From contig SVHD01000002.1 in assembly GCA_015056015.1 (NCBI GenBank), positions 1-64,000 of the forward strand: a stretch of 64,000 nucleotides of DNA, in the 5' to 3' direction. The notes beneath the pieces are model-generated. The model saw only the letters and a list, made by a program, of their open reading frames with translations, had not been told where the DNA came from and did not search any database. The DNA is from Clostridiales bacterium. GTDB lineage: Bacteria; Bacillota; Clostridia; Christensenellales; Aristaeellaceae. Position 1 is the stretch's first letter. Each line of letters starts with the position of its first letter. A program made the position numbers and the translations under genes. This document shows positions 28,353 to 38,568 of the stretch, one piece after another.

Positions 28353-29246
28353 ATGCAATTATCCACCTCCACCAATATCTGCGCTTTTCAGCGGGGCAGG
28401 GAACGGCTGCCCGTGGAATTTTGCATCGATACCTGCGCCAAAGCGGGCTATGAAATCCTGGATATCAATCTTTGCATGGCCATGAATCCTTCCTCTCCCC
28501 TGCGCACCGATGATTGGGAAAGCTATGTGCGCCATATCGGTCAGTATGCCGCAGAGCGGGGCATCCGCTTCACCCAATCCCATCTGCCCTATTACGATGT
28601 TTTCGGCCCGGGCGCCGGCGACAAAGCGCCGCTGATGGAGGAATTGATCCGCAGATGCATCATTGCCTCCGCCATGCTGGGCGTTCGCTGGGCGGTGACC
28701 CATCCGGCCACCTACTATCCCGCCGGGCAGGACATGGGCGTATCCAGAGAAAAAAATATCGAATATTTTGAAAAGCATCTGAAAACCGCCCGGGAATTCG
28801 GCGTGGGCATTGCCCTGGAAAATGATTTCGAATATCAGCCAGGCATGCCTCAGCAGCGGATCTACTGCGCTTCGGTGTATGAGCTGGCCGATCTTTGCGA
28901 TGCTTTCCGGGATGAAAAGCATGTGGGCGTCTGCTACGATTTCGGGCATGCCCATCTTACCGGCGGCTTCCACCGGCAGAATCTGAATGTGCTGGGCAAG
29001 CGGCTGAAGGCCGTGCATGTGGCGGATAACCACGGAAACGCAGACGAGCATCTGATGCCCTTCTATGGCACCATTGATTGGAAGGACGCCATGGCCGGCC
29101 TGCGGGATATCGGCTACCAAGGTGAACTGACCTACGAAATTCAGGAATTCGGCCGCTATCTGCCAAAGGATTTAAAGCATCTGGCCGTGGAGCAATCCAT
29201 CCTCATCGGTCAACGCCTGATCGAACTGTTTGAGAACGAGATGTGA
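28353..29246 (+). CDS. Sugar phosphate isomerase/epimerase (TIM barrel)
   Basis: CYDFGHAHLTGG, KAVHVADNHGNADEHLMPFYGTIDW. Confidence 0.88.
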   Translation: MQLSTSTNICAFQRGRERLPVEFCIDTCAKAGYEILDINLCMAMNPSSPLRTDDWESYVRHIGQYAAERGIRFTQSHLPYYDVFGPGAGDKAPLMEELIRRCIIASAMLGVRWAVTHPATYYPAGQDMGVSREKNIEYFEKHLKTAREFGVGIALENDFEYQPGMPQQRIYCASVYELADLCDAFRDEKHVGVCYDFGHAHLTGGFHRQNLNVLGKRLKAVHVADNHGNADEHLMPFYGTIDWKDAMAGLRDIGYQGELTYEIQEFGRYLPKDLKHLAVEQSILIGQRLIELFENEM

Positions 29247-29250
29247 GGAA

Positions 29251-29352
29251 TTTGCAGGAGGGCCTTTCTTTTGAAAAAGAAAGGCCCTCCCGCACCCTCC
29301 CAAAGAAAACTGACTCTGGATTTTTCTTGGCGCAATCTAATCCACCGGGTTG
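29251..29352 (+). repeat. Dispersed double-hairpin repeat, copy 4 (CTGG/CCAG type)
   Basis: tttgcaggagggcctttcttttgaaaaagaaaggccctcccgcaccctcccaaagaaaactgactctgga ... ttgccagtg. Confidence 0.8.
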
Positions 29353-29370
29353 CCAGTGACACAATAATAA

Positions 29371-29402
29371 AAATGCCTGTCTGAAAACAGACAGGCATTT
29401 TA
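29371..29402. terminator. Rho-independent terminator hairpin
   Basis: aaatgcctgtctg-aaaa-cagacaggcatttt. Confidence 0.8.
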
Positions 29403-29427
29403 TTTGTATATTTTCCCCTTGTCCCAC

Positions 29428-29529
29428 TGGCACACATGCTGATAGAATGTCTTCCGTATGTTCCAGAATTGCTTTTCGGGGAGAGCGCGAGAGGGGCGCT
29501 TTTGGCTCAAAAGCGTCTCTCTCGCAATC
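29428..29529 (-). repeat. Dispersed double-hairpin repeat, copy 5 (CTGG/CCAG type)
   Basis: Minus: ttgcgagagagacgcttttgagccaaaagcgcccctctcgcgctctccccgaaaagcaattctgga ... gtgccagtg. Confidence 0.75.
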
Positions 29530-29547
29530 CTTTTCCTCTCCGTTTCC

Positions 29548-31356
29548 TCACGCAAACTGGGAATCATAAAGCTCGCGGTAGAAGCCGCCCTGCTTCATGA
29601 GTTCCTTGTGGGTGCCGCGCTCAATGACGTTGCCATCCTTGACCACCAGGATCAGATCGGCATTCTTGATGGTGGAGAGGCGGTGAGCAACCACAAAGCA
29701 GGTTTTATTCTGCATCAGCAACCGCATCGCCTTTTGGATCTGCACTTCGGTGCGGGTATCCACATTGCTGGTGGCTTCATCCAGAATCAGCATATGGGCG
29801 TCCACCAGCATGGCCCGGGCGATGGTGAGCAATTGCTTCTGGCCCTTGGAAATATTCGCGCCGTCATCGGTAATCACGGTATCATATCCATCGGGCAGGC
29901 TCATGATATAATTGTGGATTTTCGCGGCCTTGGCCACGGCCTCCACTTCCTGACGGGTAGCGCCGGGCTTGGCATAGGCGATATTATCATAAATCGTGCC
30001 GGAGAAAAGCCAGGTATCCTGCAGCACCATGGAATAGGCGCGGCGCAGGCTGGCCCGGGTCACCTCATCCACCGCCTTGCCATCCACGGTAATGCGCCCG
30101 GATTCAATATCATAAAAGCGCATGAGCAGATTGATCAGGGTGGTTTTGCCGGCGCCGGTGGGGCCGACAATGGCGATCAGCGCGCCGCTGCGGGCCTCGA
30201 AGGACAGATTTTTCAGTACCGTCTTGCCCTTTTCATAGCCGAAGGAAACATCCTTCATTTCCACATCGCCCTTGACGTCCGTGAGCACATGGGCGTTTTC
30301 CGCGTCCGCCTTTTCCAGGGGCTCATCCAGCAGGGTGAATACGCGATCGGCAGCGGCAATGGCCGATTGCAATTCCCCGTAAATATTGGCAATTTCATTG
30401 ATGGGGCCGGAGAAACGGCGGCTGTACTGAACAAAGGACGAAATATTGCCCAGAGAAATTTTGCCGTTCATGAACATCAGCGCACCAAAGACGCTGATCA
30501 GGGACAGGGAAAGATTATTGACCATATTTACCGAGGGGCCCATAATGGAGGAATAATACTCGCTCTTGTAGTAGGAGGTAACCACCTCTTCATTGATGGC
30601 GTCCAGGGAAGCCAGGGTATTTTCTTCCTGATTATAGGCCTTGAGGGTCTTCATGCCCGAAATCATTTCTTCGGAGAAATCATTGAGCTCGCCCATCTTC
30701 CGGGAACGCAGCCTGAACAGGGGCTGGGTACGCCGGGTGATGAAGGTGGTCAGCATCATGGATAAGGGAATGGTCACCGCAAAAATCAGCACCAGGGGCG
30801 GCGAAATGGACAGCATCATCACCAGGGAACCAATGATGGTAATCATGCTGGCCAATACATGCACCACATCCGAAGAAAGCGAGGTATTGATGGTATCGGT
30901 ATCATAGAAAATACGGCTGATCAGATCGCCCACAGGATGGGTATCGATAAAGCCTACCGGCATATCGCAGAGCCGTTCAAACAAATCCCGGCGCATGCGC
31001 AGGGTAACCCTGCGGCTGATGCGCACCATCAGAATCTGCAAAAGATAGGAAAGCACGGAGGACGCCAGATAGAAAAACAGCATCAGCATGGCATAATAGC
31101 CCACGCCCGCAAAATCCACGCCGCCATCCGCCGCAATGCAGTCAATGGCATTGCCCGAAAGCTTGGGACCGATCATGGAAAACACATTGGAAACGATGGT
31201 CAAAACCAACGCCAGCAAAAGCAGATACCTAAACTGCATCATATATTTGAGCAGACGGAGCAGCGTTGCCTTTTTATTCACCGGCTTGCGATCATAATGC
31301 GGGCCTCTTCCGGGCATGCCGCCGCGCATACCGCCGCCGCGGGGACCTCCCATCAT
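29548..31356 (-). CDS. ABC transporter ATP-binding/permease (exporter half B)
   Basis: Walker A GPTGAGKTTLINLLMRFYD; ISKGQKQLLTIARAML signature; N-terminal TM domain. Confidence 0.92.
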   Translation of the reverse strand: MMGGPRGGGMRGGMPGRGPHYDRKPVNKKATLLRLLKYMMQFRYLLLLALVLTIVSNVFSMIGPKLSGNAIDCIAADGGVDFAGVGYYAMLMLFFYLASSVLSYLLQILMVRISRRVTLRMRRDLFERLCDMPVGFIDTHPVGDLISRIFYDTDTINTSLSSDVVHVLASMITIIGSLVMMLSISPPLVLIFAVTIPLSMMLTTFITRRTQPLFRLRSRKMGELNDFSEEMISGMKTLKAYNQEENTLASLDAINEEVVTSYYKSEYYSSIMGPSVNMVNNLSLSLISVFGALMFMNGKISLGNISSFVQYSRRFSGPINEIANIYGELQSAIAAADRVFTLLDEPLEKADAENAHVLTDVKGDVEMKDVSFGYEKGKTVLKNLSFEARSGALIAIVGPTGAGKTTLINLLMRFYDIESGRITVDGKAVDEVTRASLRRAYSMVLQDTWLFSGTIYDNIAYAKPGATRQEVEAVAKAAKIHNYIMSLPDGYDTVITDDGANISKGQKQLLTIARAMLVDAHMLILDEATSNVDTRTEVQIQKAMRLLMQNKTCFVVAHRLSTIKNADLILVVKDGNVIERGTHKELMKQGGFYRELYDSQFA

Positions 31357-33062
31357 TCTTCCTCACCTCCCAACTGCAGCTGGGCAATTTCACGATACAG
31401 GGGGCAGCTTTCCATCAATTCCTCATGGGTGCCAACGCCCATGGGCTGCCCATCTTCCAATACCAGGATCACATCGCTGTGCATAATGGCGCTGATGCGC
31501 TGGGCGATGGTAATCACCGTGGTATCGCCATAGCCCTTTTTCAGCGCCGCCCGCAGATTGGCTTCTGTTTTAAAATCCAGGGCGGAAGCGGCGTCATCCA
31601 GAATCAGAATATCCGGATTGCCCGCCAGCGCCCGGGAGAGCAGCAGCCGCTGCTGCTGGCCGCCGGAGAAATTCTGGCCCCGGGAAACCACTTCGCCCTC
31701 CAGGCCGCCCTTTTCCGAAACGAAGGCCGCCTGGGCGTCCGCAATGGCCGCTTCCATTTCCTCTACGGAAATTTCCCGGCCCAGACGGATATTTTCCCCA
31801 ATGGTGCCCCGGAAAATGGCGTCATTCTGGAATACGATGCCAAACATCCTGCGCAGCGTTTCCAGAGGAATATCCTTTACATCCGTGCCGCCGATGCGAA
31901 TGGCGCCCTCATCCACATCATACAAACGCAGCAGCAATTTGATCAGCGTGGATTTACCCGCGCCCGTGGGACCCAGAATCCCCAGCCGCTGGCCTTTTTT
32001 CAGGGAGAAGGAAATATCCTGAACATCGGGGGTTTTCTTATTATAGGAGAAGGTAACATGATCGAATTCCACATGCGGCGCCTGGGCGTCGGGCAGATAT
32101 TCTTCGCCATCCCGCTTTTCTTCCGCGCCATTGAGCACCTCTTCCACGCGCCGGGAGGAGGCCAGGGCCTTGGAATACATGGTCAGAATGCGGGTGATGG
32201 TCAGCATGGCGTTGAGAATAATGGTGAAATAAGAAAGGAAAGCAATGATATTGCCCGCGCCGGTGAGCCCGGCGTCCACCCGCTTGGCTCCCACAAAAAC
32301 CACCAGCACCAGCCCCATATTGAGCAAAAACTGCATGGTGGGGGAATTGACGGCCATCACGGAAGCCGCCTTGGTTTCGCTGGCCGCCACGGTTTCATTG
32401 ACCCGGGCAAAGCGCTGCTTTTCATCCTCCGTCTTGGATAAAGCCTTGATGATGCGAATGCCGTTCAAATTTTCGCGAACAATGCGGGTGAGATTATCAC
32501 ATTGCTTTTGCAGCGCGCCATAAAGCGGCACGCCCCTGCGGGAAATAAACCACACGATGCCCCCCATAAAGGGCAGCATGGCCACCAGCAGTGCGGAAAG
32601 GGCGGAATCCAGGGTCATGGTAACGATGATGCCGCCAATGAGCAGAATGGGGGCACGAATACCGATGCGCTGGATCATGCCGATCATGCGATAAATATAA
32701 AAGGTATCGGTGGTCATACGGGAAATGAGGGAAGGGATGGTAAAGCGATCAATTTCCCGGGAGGTCAGCCGGGTGATTTTGCCGAAAAGATCATGGCGGA
32801 TCCGGCGGGTGGCGTCCCTCGCTACAGAAGCCGCCACCCGGTTGGCAATGATATTGCCCGACCAGGCAAAGAACGAGCAAAGCAGCATGGCGCCGCCATA
32901 GAGATAAACCTGGCCCGCATCCTTGAGCGGCACGATTTCATCCAGCACATAGGCCAGCAGCCAGGGCAGAAATAAATCCATGATGGTGCCGAAAAATTTG
33001 CAGGTCATGCCCCCGGCCAAGCGGGAAAAATAGGGCTTGACATAGCGAAGAATCAATTGCAA
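31353..33062 (-). CDS. ABC transporter ATP-binding/permease (exporter half A), probable TTG start
   Basis: Walker A GPTGAGKSTLIKLLLRLYD; FSGGQQQRLLLSRAL; SD ggaggaggg upstream of TTG 33062. Confidence 0.9.
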   Translation of the reverse strand: MQLILRYVKPYFSRLAGGMTCKFFGTIMDLFLPWLLAYVLDEIVPLKDAGQVYLYGGAMLLCSFFAWSGNIIANRVAASVARDATRRIRHDLFGKITRLTSREIDRFTIPSLISRMTTDTFYIYRMIGMIQRIGIRAPILLIGGIIVTMTLDSALSALLVAMLPFMGGIVWFISRRGVPLYGALQKQCDNLTRIVRENLNGIRIIKALSKTEDEKQRFARVNETVAASETKAASVMAVNSPTMQFLLNMGLVLVVFVGAKRVDAGLTGAGNIIAFLSYFTIILNAMLTITRILTMYSKALASSRRVEEVLNGAEEKRDGEEYLPDAQAPHVEFDHVTFSYNKKTPDVQDISFSLKKGQRLGILGPTGAGKSTLIKLLLRLYDVDEGAIRIGGTDVKDIPLETLRRMFGIVFQNDAIFRGTIGENIRLGREISVEEMEAAIADAQAAFVSEKGGLEGEVVSRGQNFSGGQQQRLLLSRALAGNPDILILDDAASALDFKTEANLRAALKKGYGDTTVITIAQRISAIMHSDVILVLEDGQPMGVGTHEELMESCPLYREIAQLQLGGEEE

Positions 33063-33269
33063 AAAATATCCCTCCTCCAATAATTTCCTTATAAATAAGC
33101 CATATTCCGATAAAGATAGAATCCGGCCCCGGTCCAATCCGGAAAAATAACAATTTCAGCGCAATCCATTCCTTATTATACATGAAAACGCCTCTGCGCG
33201 CAATTGCACAGAGGCGAGGGAAAATGAAAAAATGGTATTTTTTTGAAATTATTCCTGTCTCAACCGCGC

Positions 33270-33446
33270 TCAGATGGCGGCTTCCTTGTTTTCCTCCCGT
33301 TTTTTCCATTGTGCCAGCTGATAAGCGTCAATCATCCGGCTCAGTTTCTGCGTCAGGGAGATATCCCCCGCCGCAAAAGCCTCGGCCAGCTGCATCCGCA
33401 GCAGGGCCAGCCGGTAGTAATCATGCGCAGCTCTCATTTTTTTCAT
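33270..33446 (-). CDS. Small 58 aa protein, possibly a divergent Spo0E-like protein
   Basis: SD aaaggagg 5' of ATG at 33446; MKKMRAAHDYYRLALLRMQLAEAFAAGDISLTQKLSRMIDAYQLAQWKK... resembles the Spo0E helix-loop-helix SQxLDxLIxxY with T and S in place of S and D. Confidence 0.5.
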   Translation of the reverse strand: MKKMRAAHDYYRLALLRMQLAEAFAAGDISLTQKLSRMIDAYQLAQWKKREENKEAAI

Positions 33447-33815
33447 GGCGGTATCCTCCTTTGTGACGGCGTTCCTGTATTTTTTTCTTTTTCTGCCGCC
33501 TTCCTTATCATACGCCGTCGAATCCGGGATTGCAACGGGAGAAATTGTCGTATTTTGTCGAATGTACCATATTTCGTTCGACAGGAAACGACAAGCGCAA
33601 GATATAGTATTTTGCAAGTTAGAAACGTCATCCCGCAGACGTCATTTCCAGGGGCAGATGATCATTGTTCTTTCCCTGTACTTGCGCTGAAATTCTATTG
33701 CATTTCACGATAAAAAGGCGCATAATAAATATATGGTACAGGTTTTGCCCGGCGGGTAAAATTCGTCCCACGAAACAAAAACAGTATTTCATCACGTGAA
33801 AGGAAGGTATCTTTT

Positions 33816-34889
33816 ATGTCTGAACGTGTTTATAATTTTTCGCCCGGTCCCTCCATGCTGCCCCTGCCCGTCCTGGAAAAGGTAAAGGCCCAATTGCCTC
33901 TTTATGCCGAAACCGGCATGAGCGTGATGGAAATGAGCCATCGCAGCAATATGTATCTGGATATCATTCATGATGCGGAAGCCCGCTTCCGGGCGCTGAT
34001 GCATATTCCGGAAAACTATGCGGTGCTCTTCATGCACGGCGGCGCCACCATGCAATTTGCCTCCATTCCCATGAATCTGATGGTGAAGGGCCAGGCCGAT
34101 TATATCGACAGCGGCAATTTCGCCCACGGCGCTGCCGGGGAAGCCGCCAAATATGGCAAGGTGAATATCGTCGCCTCCTCCCGGGAAGATAATTACACCT
34201 ATATTCCCGATTGGGAAGGCAAGCTGGATGCGGACGCCGATTACCTGCACATCACCACCAACAACACCATTTACGGCACCCATTTTACCAAGCTGCCGGA
34301 AGGCCCCGCGCCCCTGGTCGCGGATATGAGCAGCAATATCCTGGGCGAAGTATATGACGTAAACAAATTCGGCGTGATCTATGCCGGCGCCCAGAAGAAT
34401 ATTGGCCCTGCCGGCCTTTGCATCATGATCATCCGCAAGGATCTGCTGGGCCATGCTTCCCCCATCTGCCCCAAGCTGCTCAACTGGGCCACCCAGGCGG
34501 ATAACGAAAGCATGATCAATACCCCCAATACCTTCGCCATTTATGTGGCCGGTCTGTGCATGGAATGGCTGCAGCAGCAGGGCGGCGTTGAGGGCATTGA
34601 AAAGGTGAATCAGGAAAAGGCCGCGCTGCTCTACGATTACCTGGATAACAGCAAGCTTTTCAAGGCCACCGCCCAGAAGGAATTCCGCTCCATCATGAAT
34701 GTGCCCTTCATTACCGGCGATAAGGAAAAGGACGCCGCCTTCATCAAATTTGCCGCTTCCAAGGGCCTGGTCAATATCAAAGGCCACCGCAGCGTAGGCG
34801 GCATGCGCGCCAGCATCTACAACGCCATGCCCATGGAAGGCGTCCAGGCCCTGGTCGCCGCCCTCAAGGAGTTCGAAGCTAAAGAGTGA
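33816..34889 (+). CDS. serC: Phosphoserine aminotransferase
   Basis: NFSPGPSMLPLPVLEKV, YAGAQKNIGPAGLCIMIIRKDLL, KGHRSVGGMRASIYNAMP. Confidence 0.95.
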   Translation: MSERVYNFSPGPSMLPLPVLEKVKAQLPLYAETGMSVMEMSHRSNMYLDIIHDAEARFRALMHIPENYAVLFMHGGATMQFASIPMNLMVKGQADYIDSGNFAHGAAGEAAKYGKVNIVASSREDNYTYIPDWEGKLDADADYLHITTNNTIYGTHFTKLPEGPAPLVADMSSNILGEVYDVNKFGVIYAGAQKNIGPAGLCIMIIRKDLLGHASPICPKLLNWATQADNESMINTPNTFAIYVAGLCMEWLQQQGGVEGIEKVNQEKAALLYDYLDNSKLFKATAQKEFRSIMNVPFITGDKEKDAAFIKFAASKGLVNIKGHRSVGGMRASIYNAMPMEGVQALVAALKEFEAKE

Positions 34890-34903
34890 CGGGGAAGGGG
34901 ATA

Positions 34904-35018
34904 TTTGCGGGAGGAATATTCTTTGTGGCCAAAGAATACCCCTCCCGCACCCTCCCCAAGAAAGCCATCGGGAAAATATCATTACCCGCTCTATCGGCAA
35001 TTTCTCCCCGCTACTGCC
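34904..35018 (+). repeat. Dispersed double-hairpin repeat, copy 6
   Basis: tttgcgggaggaatattctttgtggccaaagaatacccctcccgcaccctccccaagaaagccatcggga ... atttctccccg. Confidence 0.75.
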
Positions 35019-35029
35019 ATTTTATTGCA

Positions 35030-35137
35030 ACATGGGGAAAACACATTCTTGAGTTCGTGCCAAGGAACATCCCATACCGCTTTCTTGAAGGGGGCGCGGG
35101 GGAGGGGTTCTTTGGCATCAAAGAACCTCTCCCCCGC
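35030..35137 (-). repeat. Dispersed double-hairpin repeat, copy 7 (ATGGG/CCCAT variant)
   Basis: Minus: ggcgggggagaggttctttgatgccaaagaacccctcccccgcgcccccttcaagaaagcggtatggga ... ttttccccatg. Confidence 0.75.
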
Positions 35138-35171
35138 CATTACCCATCCTCACATCCCCAAGGAGGTTATT

Positions 35172-36341
35172 ATGTTTAAGATTCAGACGCTCAATGCGAT
35201 TTCGCCCATTATTCACGAATCCCTGTCCGCGGAAAACTATGTGATTTCCGCCAACGAGCCCACGCCGGATGGGATCCTGGTGCGCAGCGCCGCCATGCAT
35301 GATCTGGAGCTGCCCGAAAGCCTGCTGGCCATTGCCCGTGCCGGCGCCGGCGTGAACAATATCCCCATCGACAAATGCTCCGAAGCCGGCATCGTGGTTT
35401 TCAATACCCCCGGTGCCAACGCCAATGCCGTAGCCGAATTGGTGATGGCAGGCCTTTTGATGGCCAGCCGCGATCTGGCGGGCGGCATTGCCTGGACCAG
35501 GACCATCAAGGATGAGCCCAACGTGGAAAAGCTGGTGGAAAAGGGCAAGGGCCAGTTTGTTGGCCCCGAGCTTCGCGGAAAGAAGCTGGCAGTTATCGGT
35601 CTGGGCGCTATCGGCGCGCTGGTGGCCAATGCGGCCGCCCAGGGGTTTGGCATGAATGTTATCGGCTATGACCCCTATATTTCCGTTGCGCATGCCTGGG
35701 CGCTTTCCCGCGCCATTCATCGGGCCGATTCCATGGAAGATGCGCTGAAGGATGCGGATTATATTACCGTGCATATCCCGCTGATGGCCAGCACCAAGGG
35801 GATGATCAATGACGCCTTCATCAAGGCCCTGAAACCGGGCGCACGCATTCTGAATTTCTCCCGGGGCGAACTGGCGGACGCCGACGCCATCAAGGCCAAT
35901 CTGGAAAACGGCCAGCTGGCTGCCTACGTTACCGACTTCCCCACCGCCAATCTGATCGATGTACCCAAGGTGGTCTGTCTGCCCCATCTGGGCGCCTCCA
36001 CCCCCGAAAGCGAAGAGCGCTGCGCCGAAATGGCCGCCGCCGAAATCCGGGATTACCTGGAGAGGGGCATCATCCGCAACAGCGTCAATATGCCCGAAAT
36101 CACCCTGGGCATGCCCGAAGGCAGCCGCGTGCTTCTGATCCATAAGAATGTGCCCGGCATCGTCAGCAATATCACCAATCTGATTTCCGGCCGCGGCATC
36201 AATATTCAGAACATGCTCAACAAGAGCAAAGGCGATATGGCCGTCACCGTGCTGGAGCTTTCCCAGCAGCCGGACGAAACCCTGCTGGCCGCCCTGGACA
36301 AACTGAACAATGTTGTTCGCGCCCGGTATATTCCTGCATAA
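35172..36341 (+). CDS. serA: D-3-phosphoglycerate dehydrogenase with C-terminal ACT domain
   Basis: ARAGAGVNNIPIDKCSEAGIVVFNTPGANANAVAELV, LAVIGLGAIGALVANAA, C-terminal NVPGIVSNITNLISGRGINIQNM. Confidence 0.94.
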   Translation: MFKIQTLNAISPIIHESLSAENYVISANEPTPDGILVRSAAMHDLELPESLLAIARAGAGVNNIPIDKCSEAGIVVFNTPGANANAVAELVMAGLLMASRDLAGGIAWTRTIKDEPNVEKLVEKGKGQFVGPELRGKKLAVIGLGAIGALVANAAAQGFGMNVIGYDPYISVAHAWALSRAIHRADSMEDALKDADYITVHIPLMASTKGMINDAFIKALKPGARILNFSRGELADADAIKANLENGQLAAYVTDFPTANLIDVPKVVCLPHLGASTPESEERCAEMAAAEIRDYLERGIIRNSVNMPEITLGMPEGSRVLLIHKNVPGIVSNITNLISGRGINIQNMLNKSKGDMAVTVLELSQQPDETLLAALDKLNNVVRARYIPA

Positions 36342-36356
36342 AACCTGCATTTTTTC

Positions 36357-36385
36357 TTGACAGAATCAGAATTTCCCTCTATAAT
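36357..36385 (+). promoter_or_regulatory. Consensus sigma-A promoter of glutamine synthetase III
   Basis: TTGACA (36357-36362), 17 bp, TATAAT (36380-36385). Confidence 0.85.
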
Positions 36386-36395
36386 GATTCACACA

Positions 36396-36439
36396 GCAAT
36401 GACGCTGCGTATACAGTTTACGCGGCGTCATGCTTTTTT
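36396..36439 (+). terminator. Promoter-proximal terminator/attenuator in the GSIII leader
   Basis: gcaatgacgctgcgta-tacagtt-tacgcggcgtcatgc followed by TTTTTT, starting about 5 nt from the expected TSS. Confidence 0.75.
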
Positions 36440-36465
36440 GAGCCGATCAACGGGAGGATTGCCCC

Positions 36466-38553
36466 ATGAGTCTGCAGGAAACCTTTGGAAGCCTGGTATT
36501 TAATGACGCTGTCATGCGGCAGCGCCTGCCCCGGGAAACCTATCGGATTTTGCATCGCACCATCGCCGAAGGCCGCACCCTGAATGCCGAGGTGGCCAGC
36601 GTGGTGGCCAATACCATGAAGGATTGGGCCATCGAAAAGGGCGCCACCCATTATACCCATTGGTTCCAGCCCATGACGGGCATCACCGCCGAAAAGCACG
36701 ATTCCTTCCTTTCCCCCATTGAGGGCGGCGGGGCGATCATGGAATTCAGCGGCAAGGAATTGGTGCGCGGCGAATCCGACGCCTCCTCCTTCCCCAACGG
36801 CGGATTGCGCTCCACCTTTGAAGCCCGGGGCTATACCGCCTGGGACCCCACCAGCTATGCCTTCATCAAGGGCAATACCCTGTGCATCCCTACTGCTTTC
36901 TGCGGCTACGGCGGCCAGGCGCTGGATAAGAAAACGCCCCTCTTGCGCTCCATGCAGGCTTTGAATCATCATGCCAAGCGGATTTTGCGTTTGTTCGGGC
37001 ATCAGGATATCAAGAAGGTCACCGCCACCGTGGGCCCGGAGCAGGAGTATTTCCTGATCGACCGGGATCTTTATGAAAAGCGCAAGGATCTGATTTATAC
37101 CGGGCGCACGCTTTTTGGCGCCCGTCCCCCCAAGGGCCAGGAACTGGATGATCATTATTTCGGCAATTTAAAGCCCCGGGTAGCCGCATTCATGCGTGAA
37201 GTGGACGAAGAATTGTGGAAGCTGGGGGTTTCCGCCAAGACCGAGCATAACGAGGCCGCTCCCTGCCAGCATGAACTGGCGCCCATCTTTACCACCGCCA
37301 ATATTGCCACCGATCACAACCAATTGACCATGGAAGTAATGAAGCGGGTGGCGCCCAAGCACGGCTTTGCCTGCCTGCTTCATGAAAAGCCCTTTGCCGG
37401 GGTGAATGGTTCGGGCAAGCATAACAACTGGTCCATGAGCACGGATACGGGCATGAACCTGCTGGAACCCGGGGAAACCCCCGCAGAAAACGCCCAGTTC
37501 CTATTATTCCTGGTGGCTGTCATCAAAGCGGTGGATTTGCATCAGGATCTTTTGCGCATTTCCATTGCTTCTGCCGGCAACGATCATCGTCTGGGCGCGC
37601 ACGAAGCGCCCCCTGCCATCATTTCCATTTTCCTGGGTGATGAATTGATGGCCATTCTGGAGGCTCTGGAAAACCACAATGCCTATGTGGCCGGGGAACG
37701 GATGGAAATGAACATCGGGGTCAAGACCCTGCCCAAAATTCCCAAGGATACCACCGACCGAAACCGTACCTCGCCGCTGGCCTTTACCGGCAACAAATTT
37801 GAATTCCGCATGCCTGGCTCTGCCATGTCCATTTCCGAAGCAAACGTGGTCATCAATACCATCGTGGCGGACGTACTGGCCGAATTTGCCGATATGCTGG
37901 AAAAAGCCAGTGATATCCGAGCGGCGGTGGAACAGATCGTTGTGGATACCATCGCCAATCACAAGCGCATCCTTTTTGACGGCAACAATTATTCCGAAGC
38001 ATGGAAGGAAGAGGCCGCCCGCCGTGGGCTGCTGAATCTGCCCAGCACGCCGGATGCGCTGCCCTATTATATTCATCCCAAGAATATTGCGCTCTTTGAG
38101 CGGCAGCGGGTATACACCAGCGAAGAAATGCACAGCCGCTATGAAATCCTGCTGGAAAACTACTGCAAGGTGATTTCCATCGAAGCGCACACCATGCTGG
38201 ATATCGTAAACAAGGAAATCATTCCTGCCATCATCCGCTATTCCCGGCAGATTTCCGAGGCCGCCCTGGCCAAGCGCGCTTTCCTGCCCGACGTAGAACT
38301 GCCCTGCGAAGAAAAGCTGGTGAAGCAGCTTTCCCTGCTGCTTTCCGGCATCAGCGAAAAGACCGAAGCGCTGCAGGAAAGCGTGCAGGCCCTGGATGCC
38401 GCCTGGCCGCCCCTGGATCAGGCGCGCCATTGCCGGGACAGCATTTTCCAGGCCATGCAGGCATTGCGCAGCCTGGTAGATGAAGCCGAAATGATCGTGG
38501 AAGAATCCGTCTGGCCCTTCCCCGGCTACGGCGCTCTGCTGACCACGAAGTAA
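36466..38553 (+). CDS. glnN: Glutamine synthetase type III
   Basis: GSIII pattern: [63 protein letters not shown]. Confidence 0.95.
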   Translation: MSLQETFGSLVFNDAVMRQRLPRETYRILHRTIAEGRTLNAEVASVVANTMKDWAIEKGATHYTHWFQPMTGITAEKHDSFLSPIEGGGAIMEFSGKELVRGESDASSFPNGGLRSTFEARGYTAWDPTSYAFIKGNTLCIPTAFCGYGGQALDKKTPLLRSMQALNHHAKRILRLFGHQDIKKVTATVGPEQEYFLIDRDLYEKRKDLIYTGRTLFGARPPKGQELDDHYFGNLKPRVAAFMREVDEELWKLGVSAKTEHNEAAPCQHELAPIFTTANIATDHNQLTMEVMKRVAPKHGFACLLHEKPFAGVNGSGKHNNWSMSTDTGMNLLEPGETPAENAQFLLFLVAVIKAVDLHQDLLRISIASAGNDHRLGAHEAPPAIISIFLGDELMAILEALENHNAYVAGERMEMNIGVKTLPKIPKDTTDRNRTSPLAFTGNKFEFRMPGSAMSISEANVVINTIVADVLAEFADMLEKASDIRAAVEQIVVDTIANHKRILFDGNNYSEAWKEEAARRGLLNLPSTPDALPYYIHPKNIALFERQRVYTSEEMHSRYEILLENYCKVISIEAHTMLDIVNKEIIPAIIRYSRQISEAALAKRAFLPDVELPCEEKLVKQLSLLLSGISEKTEALQESVQALDAAWPPLDQARHCRDSIFQAMQALRSLVDEAEMIVEESVWPFPGYGALLTTK

Positions 38554-38568
38554 AATTTTGCATAGAAT

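Noticed and set aside
27042-28358. 438 aa minus-strand ORF opposite the solute-binding protein
   Set aside because: Antisense shadow with low-complexity Gly/His-rich translation and no recognisable domain; same for 5862-7367, 16745-18208, 48292-49425, 51446-52720 and similar.
33786-33805. Possible parS site (tttcatcacgtgaaagg) near serC
   Set aside because: Only the CACGTG core fits; flanks do not match TGTTTCACGTGAAACA. No convincing parS was found in the window by eye.
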